From assembly GCA_027186245.1 (NCBI GenBank), contig CP114485.1, positions 1,984,001-2,048,000 on the forward strand: a stretch of 64,000 bases of DNA. The letters are read 5' to 3'. Numbering within the stretch: the stretch's first letter is position 1; each line of letters begins with the position of its first letter. Source of the DNA: Coriaria nepalensis (Eukaryota; Streptophyta; Magnoliopsida; Cucurbitales; Coriariaceae). A program made the position numbers and the translations under genes. The notes beneath the pieces were generated by a model. It ran no database searches. It was not told the DNA's origin and saw only the letters and a list, made by a program, of their open reading frames with translations. Of the stretch, positions 1 through 12,460 are shown piece after piece.

Positions 1-3000
1 ACTCCCTGACCTTGAGGGGTGGGATTGAGAGGGAAGAGCTCTAGAAGAGTTGCTACTCACTATGGAGGATAAGAACTTCTCCTTTGAAAGAGTTTCCGAA
101 GCAGATGCAATTACGGAGTTGAACACACCGGACTCCTTCAAGCCTTGTATAATGACCTGAGCATATATTAAGATAGTTAAGTGATGATGGAACGTTATTG
201 CATAACTTTTCTCTTCTTGTTTCTTATGTTTTACAGTTATTACCATGGGAGCATATATGCGCGTTAAAATACCCTTCCTCAACAGTTTGATTTTCTGGTC
301 CTTGTCACTCCATACTACGTGTTCATTATACCTAGCATAGAAGCAGAAGTTAGAGTTCATATAAAACACAGAAGGAAGAAAAACATTGTTATATCCTTAA
401 GAGGTCAAATTTCACGATTTTCCCTAATGGATGAACCAGAGATGGGATGATACTGAAACAAACAAGATAATTTCTTCATTTACCAGTTTCGCATTTCCTC
501 CACTGTTGCAGTTGAAGCAATAATGAATGCCTGCAATAGTAACTACTGTTTAGAACAAGATAAGTTTCACCCTACAAAATTCAATTCTATCCAATCTACC
601 AATCACTTCTAAAAGTAGAAGAATAAAAAGGTAAAATTAGATTAGAGGAATCCAAGAACTCACTGCTCTGTCAAATTCCAACATAAAGCATCTTTTGACG
701 TCATCTTTGGTAGGTTTGCAGCCACATCGATCACGTCTAGAGGTCAAGTCGGAAAATTTTGCATATGTGTAGTGTAGAACAGCAGCCTCCTCCAACTTGA
801 TCTCACTAGTAGAAATACAGTGAAAACAATTATATTACAGTAACAGAGACTACTAAATCTAACATTACTCTTGTATCCATACAATGCTCATACTTGGGAG
901 TTCTCATGTAATTATGCCATCTGTGTGCACCGTTAGGACGAAGATGATTTTGAACTCGAGCAACAGATTTCCCATTTCCATAAGTCAAAAAGTAGTTTGG
1001 GTTTCCCCGTGTTGATTCTTTGTACATGCCAAAGTATGTATCCTTGGGAAGATGATCGAAATTCCTCTTGAACATTGATACCTGTTTATATAGTCAAAGT
1101 CAAGAAAAGTCGGACTTCCATCCATGAAGTTGTTAATATATTCTTAAAAAACAAAAACTATCTACAAAATCCCTTATAAGGCTTCAATTTGATTATGTTG
1201 AAATACACAATAAAACCTACTGTACCGATATAAAAGTGGAAGGTGAGAGACTTACCTCACTAAAAGGCTCCTTAATATCATCTCTTTCAACACTGCTCTC
1301 CTAAACAAAACCAACATCACCATCACATGTCTAAGCACGCCATAATACCATTACACATAGCCAAAAGTAAAAAAATAAATAGATTACAAACATAACACTC
1401 GAAAACAGATCGAAGTAAATTTACTCACATAATTTGGAAATATAACCATATCAACATTCCCTGGGACATCAAGTAGAAGCTGCCTCAAGGAGAACTCCCG
1501 AGCACCGGCCGGGTGTATTAACTCGTCGGTGTCCAAATGAAGTATCCAATCCATGCCAGCATCCTATAAGATTCACATGAAAGGGATGATAAATAAGGAA
1601 ACTTATTTATTTGGGGGAAGGAGTAGCCATAGAGTAATGTAAAAATGGGGTATACAGATATTCATACCCTTGCCATAACAATAGCCATCTCCATGTTCAG
1701 TGATTGCTTCACAAATAGCTCATAATTGCAAGGTTTGTAAAAGAAACTAGACAACCACGTCTCGTTCCAAATCCGACTAATGGTAGTAAAATAGCAGCAT
1801 TAGGATAATTGATGAAGTGAAGTGATAATCAACCTTTTAGGATTCGCACAAGTAAGTGGAAGAGCATTACAAACCTTTTAGCCTGCTGCTCCTCTAACTC
1901 TTTTGTTCTGTATATCAATTTCACTCCCTGAGGAAGAAATAAAAGACTTCAATTTTTCAGATCTACTACACCAAACATCATAAAACTAAACCTAAAGAGA
2001 GAGAGAGAGAGAGAGAGTGAGTGAGAATAGATCAACAAACTCACAGGAATAGATTCAAGAACTTTGGACACGTTAGGGGATGCAGCATTGCCCTCCACAA
2101 AAAGAAAAAAAGTAGTAACTCCAATAACCTTGTGATAAAACATCCATGGGAGAATCTGATCCAAGCCTGCAGATGTACTCGTGGTAATACATATCTGCAC
2201 AGTAAGAAAACAATACGATCATTTCACCTGAACGTAATTTGAGGGGGGGGAAAAAGGTTATTGCCATCAATGGAAGAGACCTCACACCTAATCCTTCGTT
2301 TACTCCTAAGAGATGGAGGGCCAAGATTATTAACTGTCATAACTTAATAGGAAGATTTGTAACGAAATGATGAACTTCAAAGGAAAAACAGAATCTAAGT
2401 TTCAAGCTAACTTACTCAGAACAAACTAAGCCCTGCCTCCAAAGAAACAAAAGTTACACTTTTTTTTTTTTTTGGTGCTTCGACCAACCGACCCAAAATA
2501 GATGAATGAACAAGAAGCAAAGTTTACAAAACAGCTAAGGGGGGGAAAGGTGCTTGTAGAATAGTGTAAGAAAGATTCACGCTTCAGCAAACAAATCAGT
2601 TTGATTTGTTTGCTAATTAAGTGCAGATTAGTAGCTAGGTAGTTGCTATTTTCTAGGGATTCTAATAGAATCTGTTTAGGTATGATTTGTGTAGTTAAAC
2701 TAGGTTTTCTCCTCTATATAAAGGAACTTAAGATGTAAAAATTAAGAAATGAAATAAGATTTCTTTTACCTCTAAAATTCACATGGTATCAGAGCCACAT
2801 ATCCACTAAACCCTAGCAAATCAATCCCTCGTGACAAAGTACGGGATGGCTACGGGAAAACTAGGTTCTCCTTCTGTTTCAAACCTAGAAAATACCTCCA
2901 ATCACGAAATCATGGTCGGTGGCAACCATGGAAACTCGGAGAACAATCAAGTCATAATCACCGAGCACAAACTGAATGAGAACAATTATGTTCAATGGTC

Positions 3001-6000
3001 TCATTCGGTAATGATGTATATCTGCGGAAAAGGAAAGGATGAATATCTATCTGGTGAAGTAACCAAACCAGAAAAAGATGATCCAAGATTTAGGGCATGG
3101 AAGGCTGAAAACAGTATGCTTATGTCATGGCTCATAAATTCCATGACTATTGATGTTGGAGAAAATTTTTTGCTCTATGAAACAACCACAGAGATATGGG
3201 AGGCAGTTAAGGAGACTTACTAAAACAATGAGAACACCTCGGAACTATTCGAGATAGAGACTAATCTACATGACTTACGGCAAGGAGAATTGACCGTAAC
3301 TCAATACTACAATGCCCTCACCCGCTACTGGCAACAACTAGATTTGTGTGAAATTCATCAATGGAAGTGCACCGAAGACATCCAACTATACAAGCAAATT
3401 GTCCAAAGGAAAAGATTGTACAAATTCCTAATTGGACTAAATCAGAATCTAGATGAAGTAACAGGAAGAATTCAAGGTTATAAGCCTCCACCGAGTGTAA
3501 AAGAGGCTTTTTCTGAAGTGAGGAAAGAGGAAAGCAGAAAAAGGGTAATGCTGAAATCTCACCTAGCAACACAAAATATGGAAGTCTCGGCCTTAGTAGT
3601 TAGAGACTCTCAGTATCAATCAAGTGAGAATAGACAAAAGAAAGAACGTCCACGGTGTGAGCACTGCAGAAAATCTAGACACGTTAAAGGCACATGTTGG
3701 AAAATCCATGGAAAACCAGCAGATTGGAAACCATCACGACAGCCTTACAAAGAAGGCTATGGAAACCTTAGTCTCTTAGAGGAACCTACTACAACCGGGG
3801 AATCTAATGTGTTCAACAGGGAACAACTTGATCTACTTAAGAAACTGCTCAATCAGTCACCATCATCTTTGCAACCATCCTCAACTATTGGAACCGGGTC
3901 CATAGCTCAAAAAGGTAACTTCGCTACTGCCCTAAATACTATGAAAAAGACGGACAATTCATGGATTGTGGACTCCGGAGCATCAGACCACATGACTGGT
4001 GACAAAGCTCTCTTTAGTACTTTTACCCATTCCTATGAAAATCTGACTGTTAGAATTGCAGATGGGTCACTCTAAAAGGTGGCCGGTTTATGGTACATCA
4101 CAATATTAAAAGATCTTACCCTACACTCGGTGCTATTAGTTCCAAATCTAGACTGCAATTTATTATCCATCAGTAAACTCACCTGAGATATTAATTGTGT
4201 TACTAAATTCTTTCCATACTCTTGTGAATTTCAAGACTTGGATTCGGGGAAGACGATTGGCAATGCTAAGATGTACTCGGAGCTCTATCTTCTTAAGGTT
4301 TCTGATCCTCAAGTGGACGGCTTCAAGTCAGAATGTTTAGTGTCTAGAAGTCAGAATAGTTCTATTAGTCAACACCCTAAAGATAGTCTAGTGATGTTAT
4401 GGCACTACCGATTAGGCCATCCAAACTTTGTGTATCTTCAGAAATTATTTCCATCTTTATTCTATAATAAAAGACCCACTGATTTTCAATGTGAAATCTG
4501 TCAACTCTCAAAACACACCCGAAACTCCTTTCCTAATCAACCCTACAAAAAATCCAAACCTTTCTCTATGATTCATAGTGATGTATGGGGACTATCAAGA
4601 GTAAAATCCAACACAGGAGCCCGTTGGTTCATCACTCTAATAGATGATCACACTATACTAACATGGGTGTTTCTCATGAAAGAAAAATCTGATGTGGGCT
4701 AAATCTTCAAAAATTTTAATCTGATGGTTAAAACCCAATTTCAAGCTAAGATACAAGTGTTTATGACAGATAATGCTAAAGAGTACTTCACATCCTCTCT
4801 TAGTACATATCTACTAGAACAAGGGATTGTCCATCAAAGCTCATGTGTGGATACACCTCAACAAAATGGAATTGCGGAAAGGAAAAACAGACATCTATTA
4901 GATGTTGCAAGATCACTCATGTTCGCATCCTACGTCCGAAAGCATCATTGGGGTGATGCCATCCTCACCTCAGCTTATCTCATCAATAGAATGCCTTCTC
5001 GGATTCTCCAATTCCATACCCCATGTCAGACCATCCTAAAGACCTATCCACACACACATCTCATAACCTCTATCCCTTTCAAGGTATTTGGCTGCTCTGT
5101 TTTTGTCCATGATCACAATCCCACTAAAAGCAAACTCGTCCTAGGGCAATCAAATGCATTTTCTTAGGATATTCATCAAATCAGAAAGGGTACAAGTGCT
5201 ACTCCCCTAACACACAAAAATACTACAACTCCATGGATGTCACATTTTTTGAACAAAAACCATTCTATCCCAAACTTGACATTCAGGGAGAGAATTCAGT
5301 TCAACATGAATATCAACTTTGGGATAGCACAACCATAGAGCAAACCCTTTTTCCTAGTCCACCGAATAATGACAATTTCCTACAAGATTCTATTCCCAAT
5401 CTCCATCCTCAAAATACCCATCTTACTAAGCAGAATTCCTTACCAGCTCTAGACACCACCAGTCCACAGAACACTGACCTACAGAACCCTCTTCCATCTC
5501 TAGACACTAGTCAACAGAATACTGACCTCATCACGTACTCTAGAAGGAAAAGAAGTCAAATGGAAATAGAACCCTTAGTACATCATGAGCAAATCCATGA
5601 ATCAAACCCTGATCTTAGGCCGAATGAAGACCTTCAAGGTAATCCTAATTCTGAATCTTCTTCTAGTGAGTTGAAAAATGATGATATTAATTGGCCTATT
5701 GCTTTGAGGAAAATGATGATCATGTACAAAGCATTCTATATGCAACTTTGTGTCCTATCAAGGGCTATCACCCAATTTCAGGGCATTGGTGGCTAACATT
5801 GACAGAATTCAAATTCCAAACAACATACAAGAAGCTCTAAAAACTCCTAAATGGAAAGTAGCTGTTTGTGATGAAATTCGGGCACTAGAGAAGAATGAAA
5901 CATGGGAAGTTACAGCATTACCTTCGGGAAAGCGTCCAGTGGGGTGTAAATGGATATTCATGGTAAAATACAGAGATAATGGAAGTGTGGACAGATTCAA

Positions 6001-8125
6001 AGCTCGATTGGTTGCGAAAGGATTTACTCAATCCTATGGAATTGACTATGAAGAAACATTTGCTTCAGTAGCAAAACTAAATATTGTTCGACTCCTCCTC
6101 TCACTAGCTACAAATCTAGATTGGCCGCTATACCAACTAGATGTCAAAAATGCCTTTTTGAATGGGGATCTAATAGAGGAAGTGTATATTGATATTCCTC
6201 CCGGATTTGAGAATTCAGATACAATCAACAAAGTGTGCAAGCTAAAAAGATCACTTTATGGACTCAAGCAATCGCCAAGGGCTTGGTTTGACAGATTTAC
6301 AAATGTGGTCAAGAGATATAGATACACTCAATGTCAATTGGATCACACCTTATTTGTAAAATTTTCTACTATAGGAAAAGTTGTCAGTCTTATTGTGTAT
6401 GTTGATGACATTATTTTAACCGGGGATTATGAGGAGGAGCTAATCAATGTCAAAGAATTCCTAGTAAGCGAATTTGAGATCAAAGACTTGGGAAATCTCA
6501 AATATTTCCTAGGAATGGAAATCGCTCGGTCAAAAAGGAGAATTTCGGTATCTCAAAGAAAGTATGTGTTGGACCTACTAAAGGAGACAGGAATGCTAGG
6601 ATGCAAACCGGCCGATACTCCAATGGACTCAACTTTAAAATTAGGACTCAAAGAGGACGACGTACCCGTTGACAAGGGCAGATACCAACGATTGGTTGGG
6701 AAGCTAATCTACTTATCCCACACTAGACCTGATATTGGCTTCGCTGTGAGTAAAGTAAGTCAATTTATGAATTGTCCAAATGAAGAACACATGGAGGCTG
6801 TTTACCGAATATTGAGGTACCTAAAGATGACACTTGGAGATGGTTTGTTCTTTCAAAAGGATGAAGTTAGAGATATTGAAGTCTATCTGATGCAGATTGG
6901 ACAGGATCAATCAAAAACCGAAGATCTACTTCAGGTTATTGCACCTATGTTTGGGGGAACTTAGTCACATGGAGAAGCAAAAAGCAATCGGTAGTGTCAC
7001 GAAGTAGTGCAGAGGCTGAATTTCGAGCTATGGCTCATGGGATATGTGAGGGAATGTGGTTAAGAAGAATTTTATAGGAATTAAAATTTTCAGTGGATGA
7101 ACCAATGAAAATGTTGTGTGATAATCAATATGCTATCAGCATTGCAAAAAATCCAGTTCATCACGATTGAACGAAGCATGTAGAGATCGACCGACACTTC
7201 ATCAAAGAGAAGGTAGATGAAGGGATAGTTAAGCTACTGCATATGCCTACAAATTTGCAGATAGCTGATGTCCTAACTAAGGCTCTACCAAGAATCAAGT
7301 TTGAAGATCTAAAGTCCAAGCTTGGTATGATTAACATCTATAACCAAGCTTGAGGGGGAGTGTAGAATAGTGTAAGAAAGATTCACGCTTCAACAAACAA
7401 ATCAGTTTGATTTGTTTGTTGATTAAGTGCAGATTAGTAGCTAGGTAGTTGCTATTTTCTAGGGATTCTAATAGAATCTGTTTAGGTATGATTTGTGTAG
7501 TTAAACTAGGTTTTCTCCTCTATATAAAGGAACTTAAGATGTAAAAATTAAGAAATAAAATAAGATTTCTTTTATTCACAGTGCTGCTAAGGAAATGGAA
7601 CTTATAAAATTGACACTCTATGAGTAGCACAATCCAGAATCTAATATGTTTCAAGCTAAGCAAATGATGGGGTTTCTTACACTCCGACAAGATTTTAAGA
7701 AGTTATATCCATCAAAACCAAAATTCCAGATGCAGATCCATATAATCCTCCAGTGTCTCACTAAAGAAACAAACCTTAGGCTTCAAATTCGAGCCATAAT
7801 CGAACTTCCAGTCGTGATAGTACGGAAACGAAGGCGAAGCGCTACGGTCTAGACTGGCACAATTGGACGGCGAGGACCGGCGAGAAACAGCAGAAAGCGG
7901 AGATGCATCCATACCGGGAAACTGGTGGGATCCAGGAGGAGACCAGCGGGTAGTGGGGTCGGTGAGTCCACCGCGCCATTGGAGCACGAAAGCTAAGGCG
8001 GCAAGAGTAAGAGGCAGAAGAGTAAGGATGAAAAAGACCTTGTAAGTAAAGGACTGAGAAGAAGATGAGGAAGAAGGATGGTTATGACGGAGAGGGATGT
8101 GCAGGTGATTGTGGTTGTTGGGCAT
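1..8125 (-). CDS. KOB1: KOBITO1-type glycosyltransferase (partial, C-terminus beyond left edge)
   Basis: Eleven exons on the minus strand: 8125-7775, 2194-2045, 1927-1875, 1776-1668, 1563-1429, 1300-1256, 1081-894, 805-664, 530-484, 331-244 and 156 to the edge. They join in phase into about 488 residues; the Arabidopsis protein is about 530, so only the tail is missing. Residues around 30-50 are a membrane segment ([16 protein letters not shown]), giving a type II membrane topology. A DXD-type motif lies in [12 protein letters not shown], and blocks such as [12 protein letters not shown] and [10 protein letters not shown] match KOB1/ELD1/ABI8. Known family role: a glycosyltransferase-like protein needed for cellulose-rich wall growth, elongation and plasmodesmal and ABA responses. 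The start at 8125 was chosen because the upstream in-frame extension lacks family similarity and MPNNHNH begins the family-like N-terminus. Intron 1 holds a complete Copia element in antisense; without it the intron would be about 549 bp. Confidence 0.93.
2550..2554. repeat. Target-site duplication, left copy
   Basis: GTGCT directly before the left LTR. The same five bases follow the right LTR at 7581-7585. Five bases is the usual Copia duplication length, and it fixes the element's borders. Confidence 0.93.
2555..2783 (+). repeat. 5' LTR
   Basis: A 229 bp LTR beginning TGTAGAATAG and ending TTCACA. It contains a TATA-like CTATATAAAGG about 60 bp from its end, the likely element promoter. 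It differs from the 3' LTR by four transitions and nine extra bases near its right end. Confidence 0.95.
2784..2796 (+). other. Primer binding site of the Copia element
   Basis: TGGTATCAGAGCC starts at the first base after the left LTR. This is the standard plant Copia primer site, complementary to initiator methionine tRNA. Confidence 0.9.
2846..7353 (+). pseudogene. Degenerate Copia Gag-Pol reading frame
   Basis: Gag starts near 2846. A CX2CX4HX4C zinc knuckle is at 3656-3697, the protease DSGA at 3971-3982, and the integrase HHCC zinc finger at about 4400-4530, followed by the D, D and E catalytic region at about 4575-4880. Reverse transcriptase with the YVDD active site is at 6398-6409, and an RNase H region follows from about 6880. 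In-frame stops are at 3221, 4073, 4184, 4700, 7075 and 7168. Frame changes fall near 5140, 5715 and 6885. Several of the stops could come from C-to-T change, as expected for methylated DNA, but I cannot prove that here. The break pattern means the copy is non-autonomous. Confidence 0.9.
7353..7360 (+). other. Polypurine tract of the Copia element
   Basis: An AGGGGGAG purine run ends at the base before the right LTR, the expected site for plus-strand priming. It directly follows the terminal stop of the degraded polyprotein. Confidence 0.85.
7361..7580 (+). repeat. 3' LTR
   Basis: A 220 bp LTR, co-linear with 2555-2783 apart from four transitions and the absence of nine bases before the terminal TTCACA. 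It follows a purine tract at 7353-7360 directly. Confidence 0.95.
7581..7585. repeat. Target-site duplication, right copy
   Basis: GTGCT directly after the right LTR, identical to 2550-2554. Confidence 0.93.
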
Positions 8126-8754
8126 GGCGGGTGACGGTGGTGGTAGAGAGAGAGAGAGGATTGATCGGTTTTTCTTGAAATTGAAGATCTCTCCTCTCTT
8201 TGGGGTGGTTGGTTTGGTGGCCACTGGCCACGTGGCCAGGGACAAGGAAGTCCTTTGTCGTTAAAATTTTAAACATCAAATATTAAAAAAATTATTTAAA
8301 TTTAATTAGAGAATTGATTCCGAGCGAGGATATCTATGTTTCGTCCTAGAATCAGTGCATGGTTGCATCCAAACAATTTAGCTCCTTTCTCTCTAATAAA
8401 AACCTAACCCACACTTGCTCGGCCTTCCCTCCAACCCATTCTCTCTCTTCCCCAATCTCTCTCCTCCGTGTTCCGTCGATGCATGGTGGTGTGGCGCTAG
8501 CTGGTGAAGGACTAAGAGAGGGTTCCTTCCTTAGATTCTCTCATTCTTTTACCACTACTTCTCAGCTTCCTCTCCTTTCATGTCTACAGTCGCTCACTCT
8601 CTCTTCTCTGCTCCACCTTCAGGGTCTCACAAAACCCTAGACTTTCATCCTGGTTCTTTTCCCAAACGTCTCGTTCCTTTTCTCATTTGTTACTTTCAGA
8701 ATTCCTTGTTCAATTTTAGGGTTTTAAGCTTGCAGTTTGAGTTTTCTATGCAAC
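8126..8754. promoter_or_regulatory. Divergent promoter region between KOB1 and UBP24
   Basis: About 630 bp separate the start codons of the two divergent genes. The UBP24 side (about 8400-8754) is pyrimidine-rich and looks like its leader. A 93-codon open frame at 8359-8640 has no recognisable similarity and is taken as leader sequence. No repeat or RNA gene is seen. Confidence 0.55.
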
Positions 8755-11705
8755 ATGGGCGATTCTAAGGTAAGTTTTGATCCTTTTCTCTTAACTGTGA
8801 AAATTTGAATTTTTTTTTTTTTTTTCAGCTGCTTCAAGAAGAGCATTTTTGCATGGGTTGCGAAAGATATTAGTGATGATTTATATTTGCTTAAGAACTT
8901 AAGGGACTGAAAGAGGTGGAAATTTATACTGATTTATGGTTGAATGGGAATTGATGCCCTGTTCTGTATATCAATTTGAAGTTATATTTATAAGAGGAAA
9001 TAGTCATCTAGAATTGAGCCCCAAAAAAGCATTTATAATTTGATTTCTTATATTAATCAATGACTTTTGATTTTTGATTTGCCTTGAAATTTTAATTAGT
9101 ATTAATGCTTTCAGAATTTTCAAATTTGGTTTGTTTTTTCGCTCATTGCGGATGGTTTATTTTCAAGATATCAGCTTTTGGTCTTACATATAAATTTTAC
9201 GGGGTTTTAGAGCAATGCTGTTCTCGATCGATAAATCCCTCGCTGATGGGAGAGCTGTATATTGATTTTTAAAAGGAAATGAGCTTTTATGAAGATATCC
9301 TGATTTCTTATCTTGCTCGCCTCATGGTCCTTTTATCTTTTAATTTTACTTACTTGTGCTCGCCCCTTAACAGGTTCTCTTATTTGGCTCTTTCACTGAA
9401 GATGAAACAAAATCATGGCTACAATCTCAGTCATCTAAGACTTCTGAAAAAAGTGTGGAGAAGACAGAATTTCAGTTTGGCTCTCTGAATTTGGGTGCTA
9501 TTAGGAGTGAATCTTGCTCACTTTCCAAGTCTCCCGTAGCATCATTTAGTTCACAGTCCTCTAATGTAACCAAGAAAGATGAAGTGAGGAGTGTCCAAGG
9601 GAGAAAAGGTCATTCACCTGGACTTTTGATAAAGCCAAAAGAAAATGGAAACGTCCACAGTTCTGGAAGTAGCTATCCCCCCACTAATGGTGCTGTTGAC
9701 TTCCCTTCCTCGTGTGTCTACCAGAGTGAAAGTGAGACTGCAAATACCAAGAAAGATGAAGTGACGAGTGTCCAAGGGAGAAAAGGTCATTCACCTGGAC
9801 CTTTGATAAAGCCAAAAGAAAATGGAAACGTCCACAGTTCTGGAAGTAGCTATCCCCCCACTAATGGTGCTGTTGACTTCCCTTCCTCGTGTGTCTACCA
9901 GAGTGGAAGTGAGACTGCAAATCAGTTTCCAGAATTGAATGCACAGAACAAAGAGGAGAATCAAAGTGTTGATTTTCCAGAAGTTATTTTTAAAGAAGAA
10001 TTTAGGAGGGTGTCCACAGACAAAGTTACCACTTCTACCAACCTATCACCCAGAGGTTTAATCAACTCAGGGAATTTGTGCTTTCTGAACTCAACTCTGC
10101 AGGCTCTTCTATCCTGCTCTCTTTTTGCGCAGCTTCTGCAGGATTTAAATAATCTCAATGTCCCTAAGGTTAATATTATATGAAACTGATAATCGAAAGC
10201 TTAAGATTTGATTACTCAGTTTCACCGTAGCATGGAATTTCACCTTAACATTTTGGATTTTTGTTTATTAGGCCCGGTACCCTACATTAACTGCCTTCCT
10301 GGAGTTTATCTCTGAATTTCGACCCTCAAGTAGTTCAAGCTTTATGAAGAAAGATACAGCTGTTCTTGAGACTGGTAGGCCTTTTAGACCTACTATGTTT
10401 GAAGACGTCCTTAAGAATTTTACTCCGGACCTACCAAGTAGCATGTCAGGTCGCTCAAGGTTTGTGAAATTCTGCATTACTACTTTTGTCTCGGGTTCAT
10501 ATATTTGAATTGATAATGATGGAAAAGTTCCTGTCATTCCAGGCAGGAAGACGCTCAGGAATTTTTAAGCTTCATCATGGATCGGATGCATGACGAATTG
10601 TTGAAGCTAGAAGGACATTCTTCAAGTATCAATGAGGGCAAAGCATCTGTAGTTTCATCTACAGAAGATGATGAATGGGAGACAGTCGGCCGAAAGAACA
10701 AATCTGCAGTGACAAGGACCCAATGCTTTGTACCTTCGGAGTTGAGTGATATCTTTGGAGGAGAATTGAGTAGTTTGGTGAAGGCAAAGGGTAGAATCTC
10801 CTTACTTTTGGGAATTGATTCATTTTGTTTCTTTGGTATGGGTAGCATTACATGTAGTTCTTTTAGTTTGGTCAGTCACTGATTCTGATTAACTTTGAAA
10901 GTGTGATTGAGAGCTATTTGTATGAGGTGATTTCTCTTAATAGAGAATGATAAAATTTTGTATCTTAAAATGATGTATTCTTATGGTGTAGAATGTGCGT
11001 TGCAGGGAATAAAGCTTCTGCCACAGTTCAACCATTTCTTGTGCTTCATCTGGATATTTACCCTGAATCTGTTCGCACCATTGAAGATGCTCTGCATCTG
11101 TTTTCTGCTCGTGAAACTCTTGAAGGATACCGAGCATCAGCCTCTGGGAAGGTATTATAACCCTCCTAGTAATACACTAAAATGTACTTTGTATCTTTTT
11201 CAATGAAGGTTTAAATTTGTGGACGTTTATCACTTTCAGGCTAGTGTTGTGACTGCTAGCAAGTCAGTTAAGATACAAAAACTTCCAAAGATAATGATAT
11301 TGCACCTCAAGCGTTTTGGTTATGGAAGCCAAGGAAGCACCAAGTTGCATAAGCCTGTGCTCTTTCCCCTTGAGTTAGTATTGAGAACCGAGCTTCTTGC
11401 TTCTCTATCTACTGAGGTTTGCTCCCTTACAAACTATTCACTGTTTCCATTTCCTCATCTCTTTCGAAAAAGAATCGAGATGACATTGGCTAATTGGTTT
11501 CTCTTTGCATATGTAGGGTAGAAAATACGAACTCGTTTCTACAATAACTCACCATGGGAGAGAACCATCGAAGGGGCATTATACTGCTGATGCCCGGTAT
11601 CACAATGGCCAGTGGCTTCGGTTTGATGATGCATCTGTTACTGCCATTAGTACTTATAAGGTGTTGCAAGATCAGGCTTATGTCCTCTTCTACAAACAAG
11701 TTTAG
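8755..11705 (+). CDS. UBP24: Ubiquitin carboxyl-terminal hydrolase, UBP24/USP10 type
   Basis: Seven exons: 8755-8769, 9374-10168, 10272-10459, 10543-10790, 11006-11151, 11240-11416 and 11517-11705, giving 585 residues (Arabidopsis UBP24 is about 550). The protein opens [16 protein letters not shown], as in UBP24. The catalytic Cys box is [19 protein letters not shown], with the nucleophile in NLCFLN. The QEDAQEF block follows, and the His box is [19 protein letters not shown] near the C-terminus. It removes ubiquitin from proteins; plant UBP24 is linked to ABA signalling. The N-terminal part is low-complexity and holds a 59-residue in-frame tandem duplication (9569-9922). Fragments of this gene recur at 13.0-13.5 and 15.7-15.9 kb. 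Confidence 0.93.
9569..9922 (+). repeat. 177 bp in-frame tandem duplication in UBP24 exon 2
   Basis: Units 9569-9745 and 9746-9922 differ at only about three of 177 positions. Each encodes 59 residues of the serine/glycine-rich N-terminal linker. The length is a multiple of three, so the reading frame is kept. The related fragment at 13.1 kb carries only one unit. Confidence 0.95.
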
Positions 11706-12460
11706 ATGTTTCTTGAACCAGATCCCAAGAATACCTGATCTTCCTTATTTTTATAATTTATGGCATGGCTGTTTTACCACTATCTCCTGCTAGTCTGGCC
11801 CCAAATCTGTAACTGGTGGCTCGTATTTGTTGAAAGCGAGTAGTTGGAATGCCATTGATCTCAAGGTGGACCTAGTAATTATAATACAATTTATATAGTA
11901 GCAAATAGGAATGTATCTTCGAGTCTTTGTAATGCACACGGATGGAAGTCACTGCTGCTACTTGATATTGGTGTAGTTCTACTCATTGCTTAATGAATGT
12001 TATACTTGTTCTATTCTTATAAGTGTCTGTTTCAATGATCTTCTGTAAATTTCTCTTTATTGATTTATTTCAATCTCCAATCGAAACCAGTTTGTGCTCT
12101 TGGGATCGAGATTGAATCAAACCCTTGCAAACAATCAGAATCTTCAATCATGACAATGTTAATGGAGAATTGAAGAAGTCGATTACAGAGATGTCAGATA
12201 GGCAAGTAGTAATTTATATAGATGGGCTTCCATTAAAGGCAATAGATTTGTTTAACAAGTGCTTCAAGCCAGTTGGTAGAAGTAGTTGCTTTGCCTTCTA
12301 CAACTCAAATCAGAATTGATTTGTACCTGTTTTCTGTTGTTCAAGCTTCAAGTTTGGCAAAACCAAAAAGGAAAAAATGTTAAGCACATAGTCATAATGA
12401 CTCCTTTGATGACAATATTGGTAGAAACAGAGTAATTGAACCATTAATTATATTACTTTG
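11706..12460. other. UBP24 3' flank, start of the duplicated spacer
   Basis: The likely UBP24 3' UTR runs through about 12050. From about 11910 the sequence recurs, with divergence, after 13540, and from about 12029 it recurs again after 15858. It includes a segment of about 190 bp (12125-12319) that is open in this copy but differs in frame and start in the others, so I do not call it a gene. Confidence 0.6.

Larger units (their letters stand above)
2555..7580 (+). mobile_element. Ty1-Copia LTR retrotransposon in KOB1 intron 1
   Basis: A 5,026 bp element with two LTRs (2555-2783 and 7361-7580), each starting TG and ending CA, a 5 bp target duplication GTGCT on both sides, a tRNA-iMet type primer site TGGTATCAGAGCC directly after the left LTR and a polypurine tract directly before the right LTR. 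Internal order is Gag, protease, integrase, reverse transcriptase, RNase H. Integrase lying before reverse transcriptase defines Copia rather than Gypsy. It lies opposite to the host gene. The coding part has six in-frame stops and three frameshifts, so it cannot make its own proteins. Confidence 0.97.

Noticed and set aside
8359..8640. 93-codon open frame upstream of UBP24
   Set aside because: CT-rich leader sequence; the UBP24 start at 8755 fits the family and splice phase.
12125..12319. 64-codon frame repeated near 13808 and 15976
   Set aside because: The three copies do not keep the same start or frame; it is part of the duplicated spacer.
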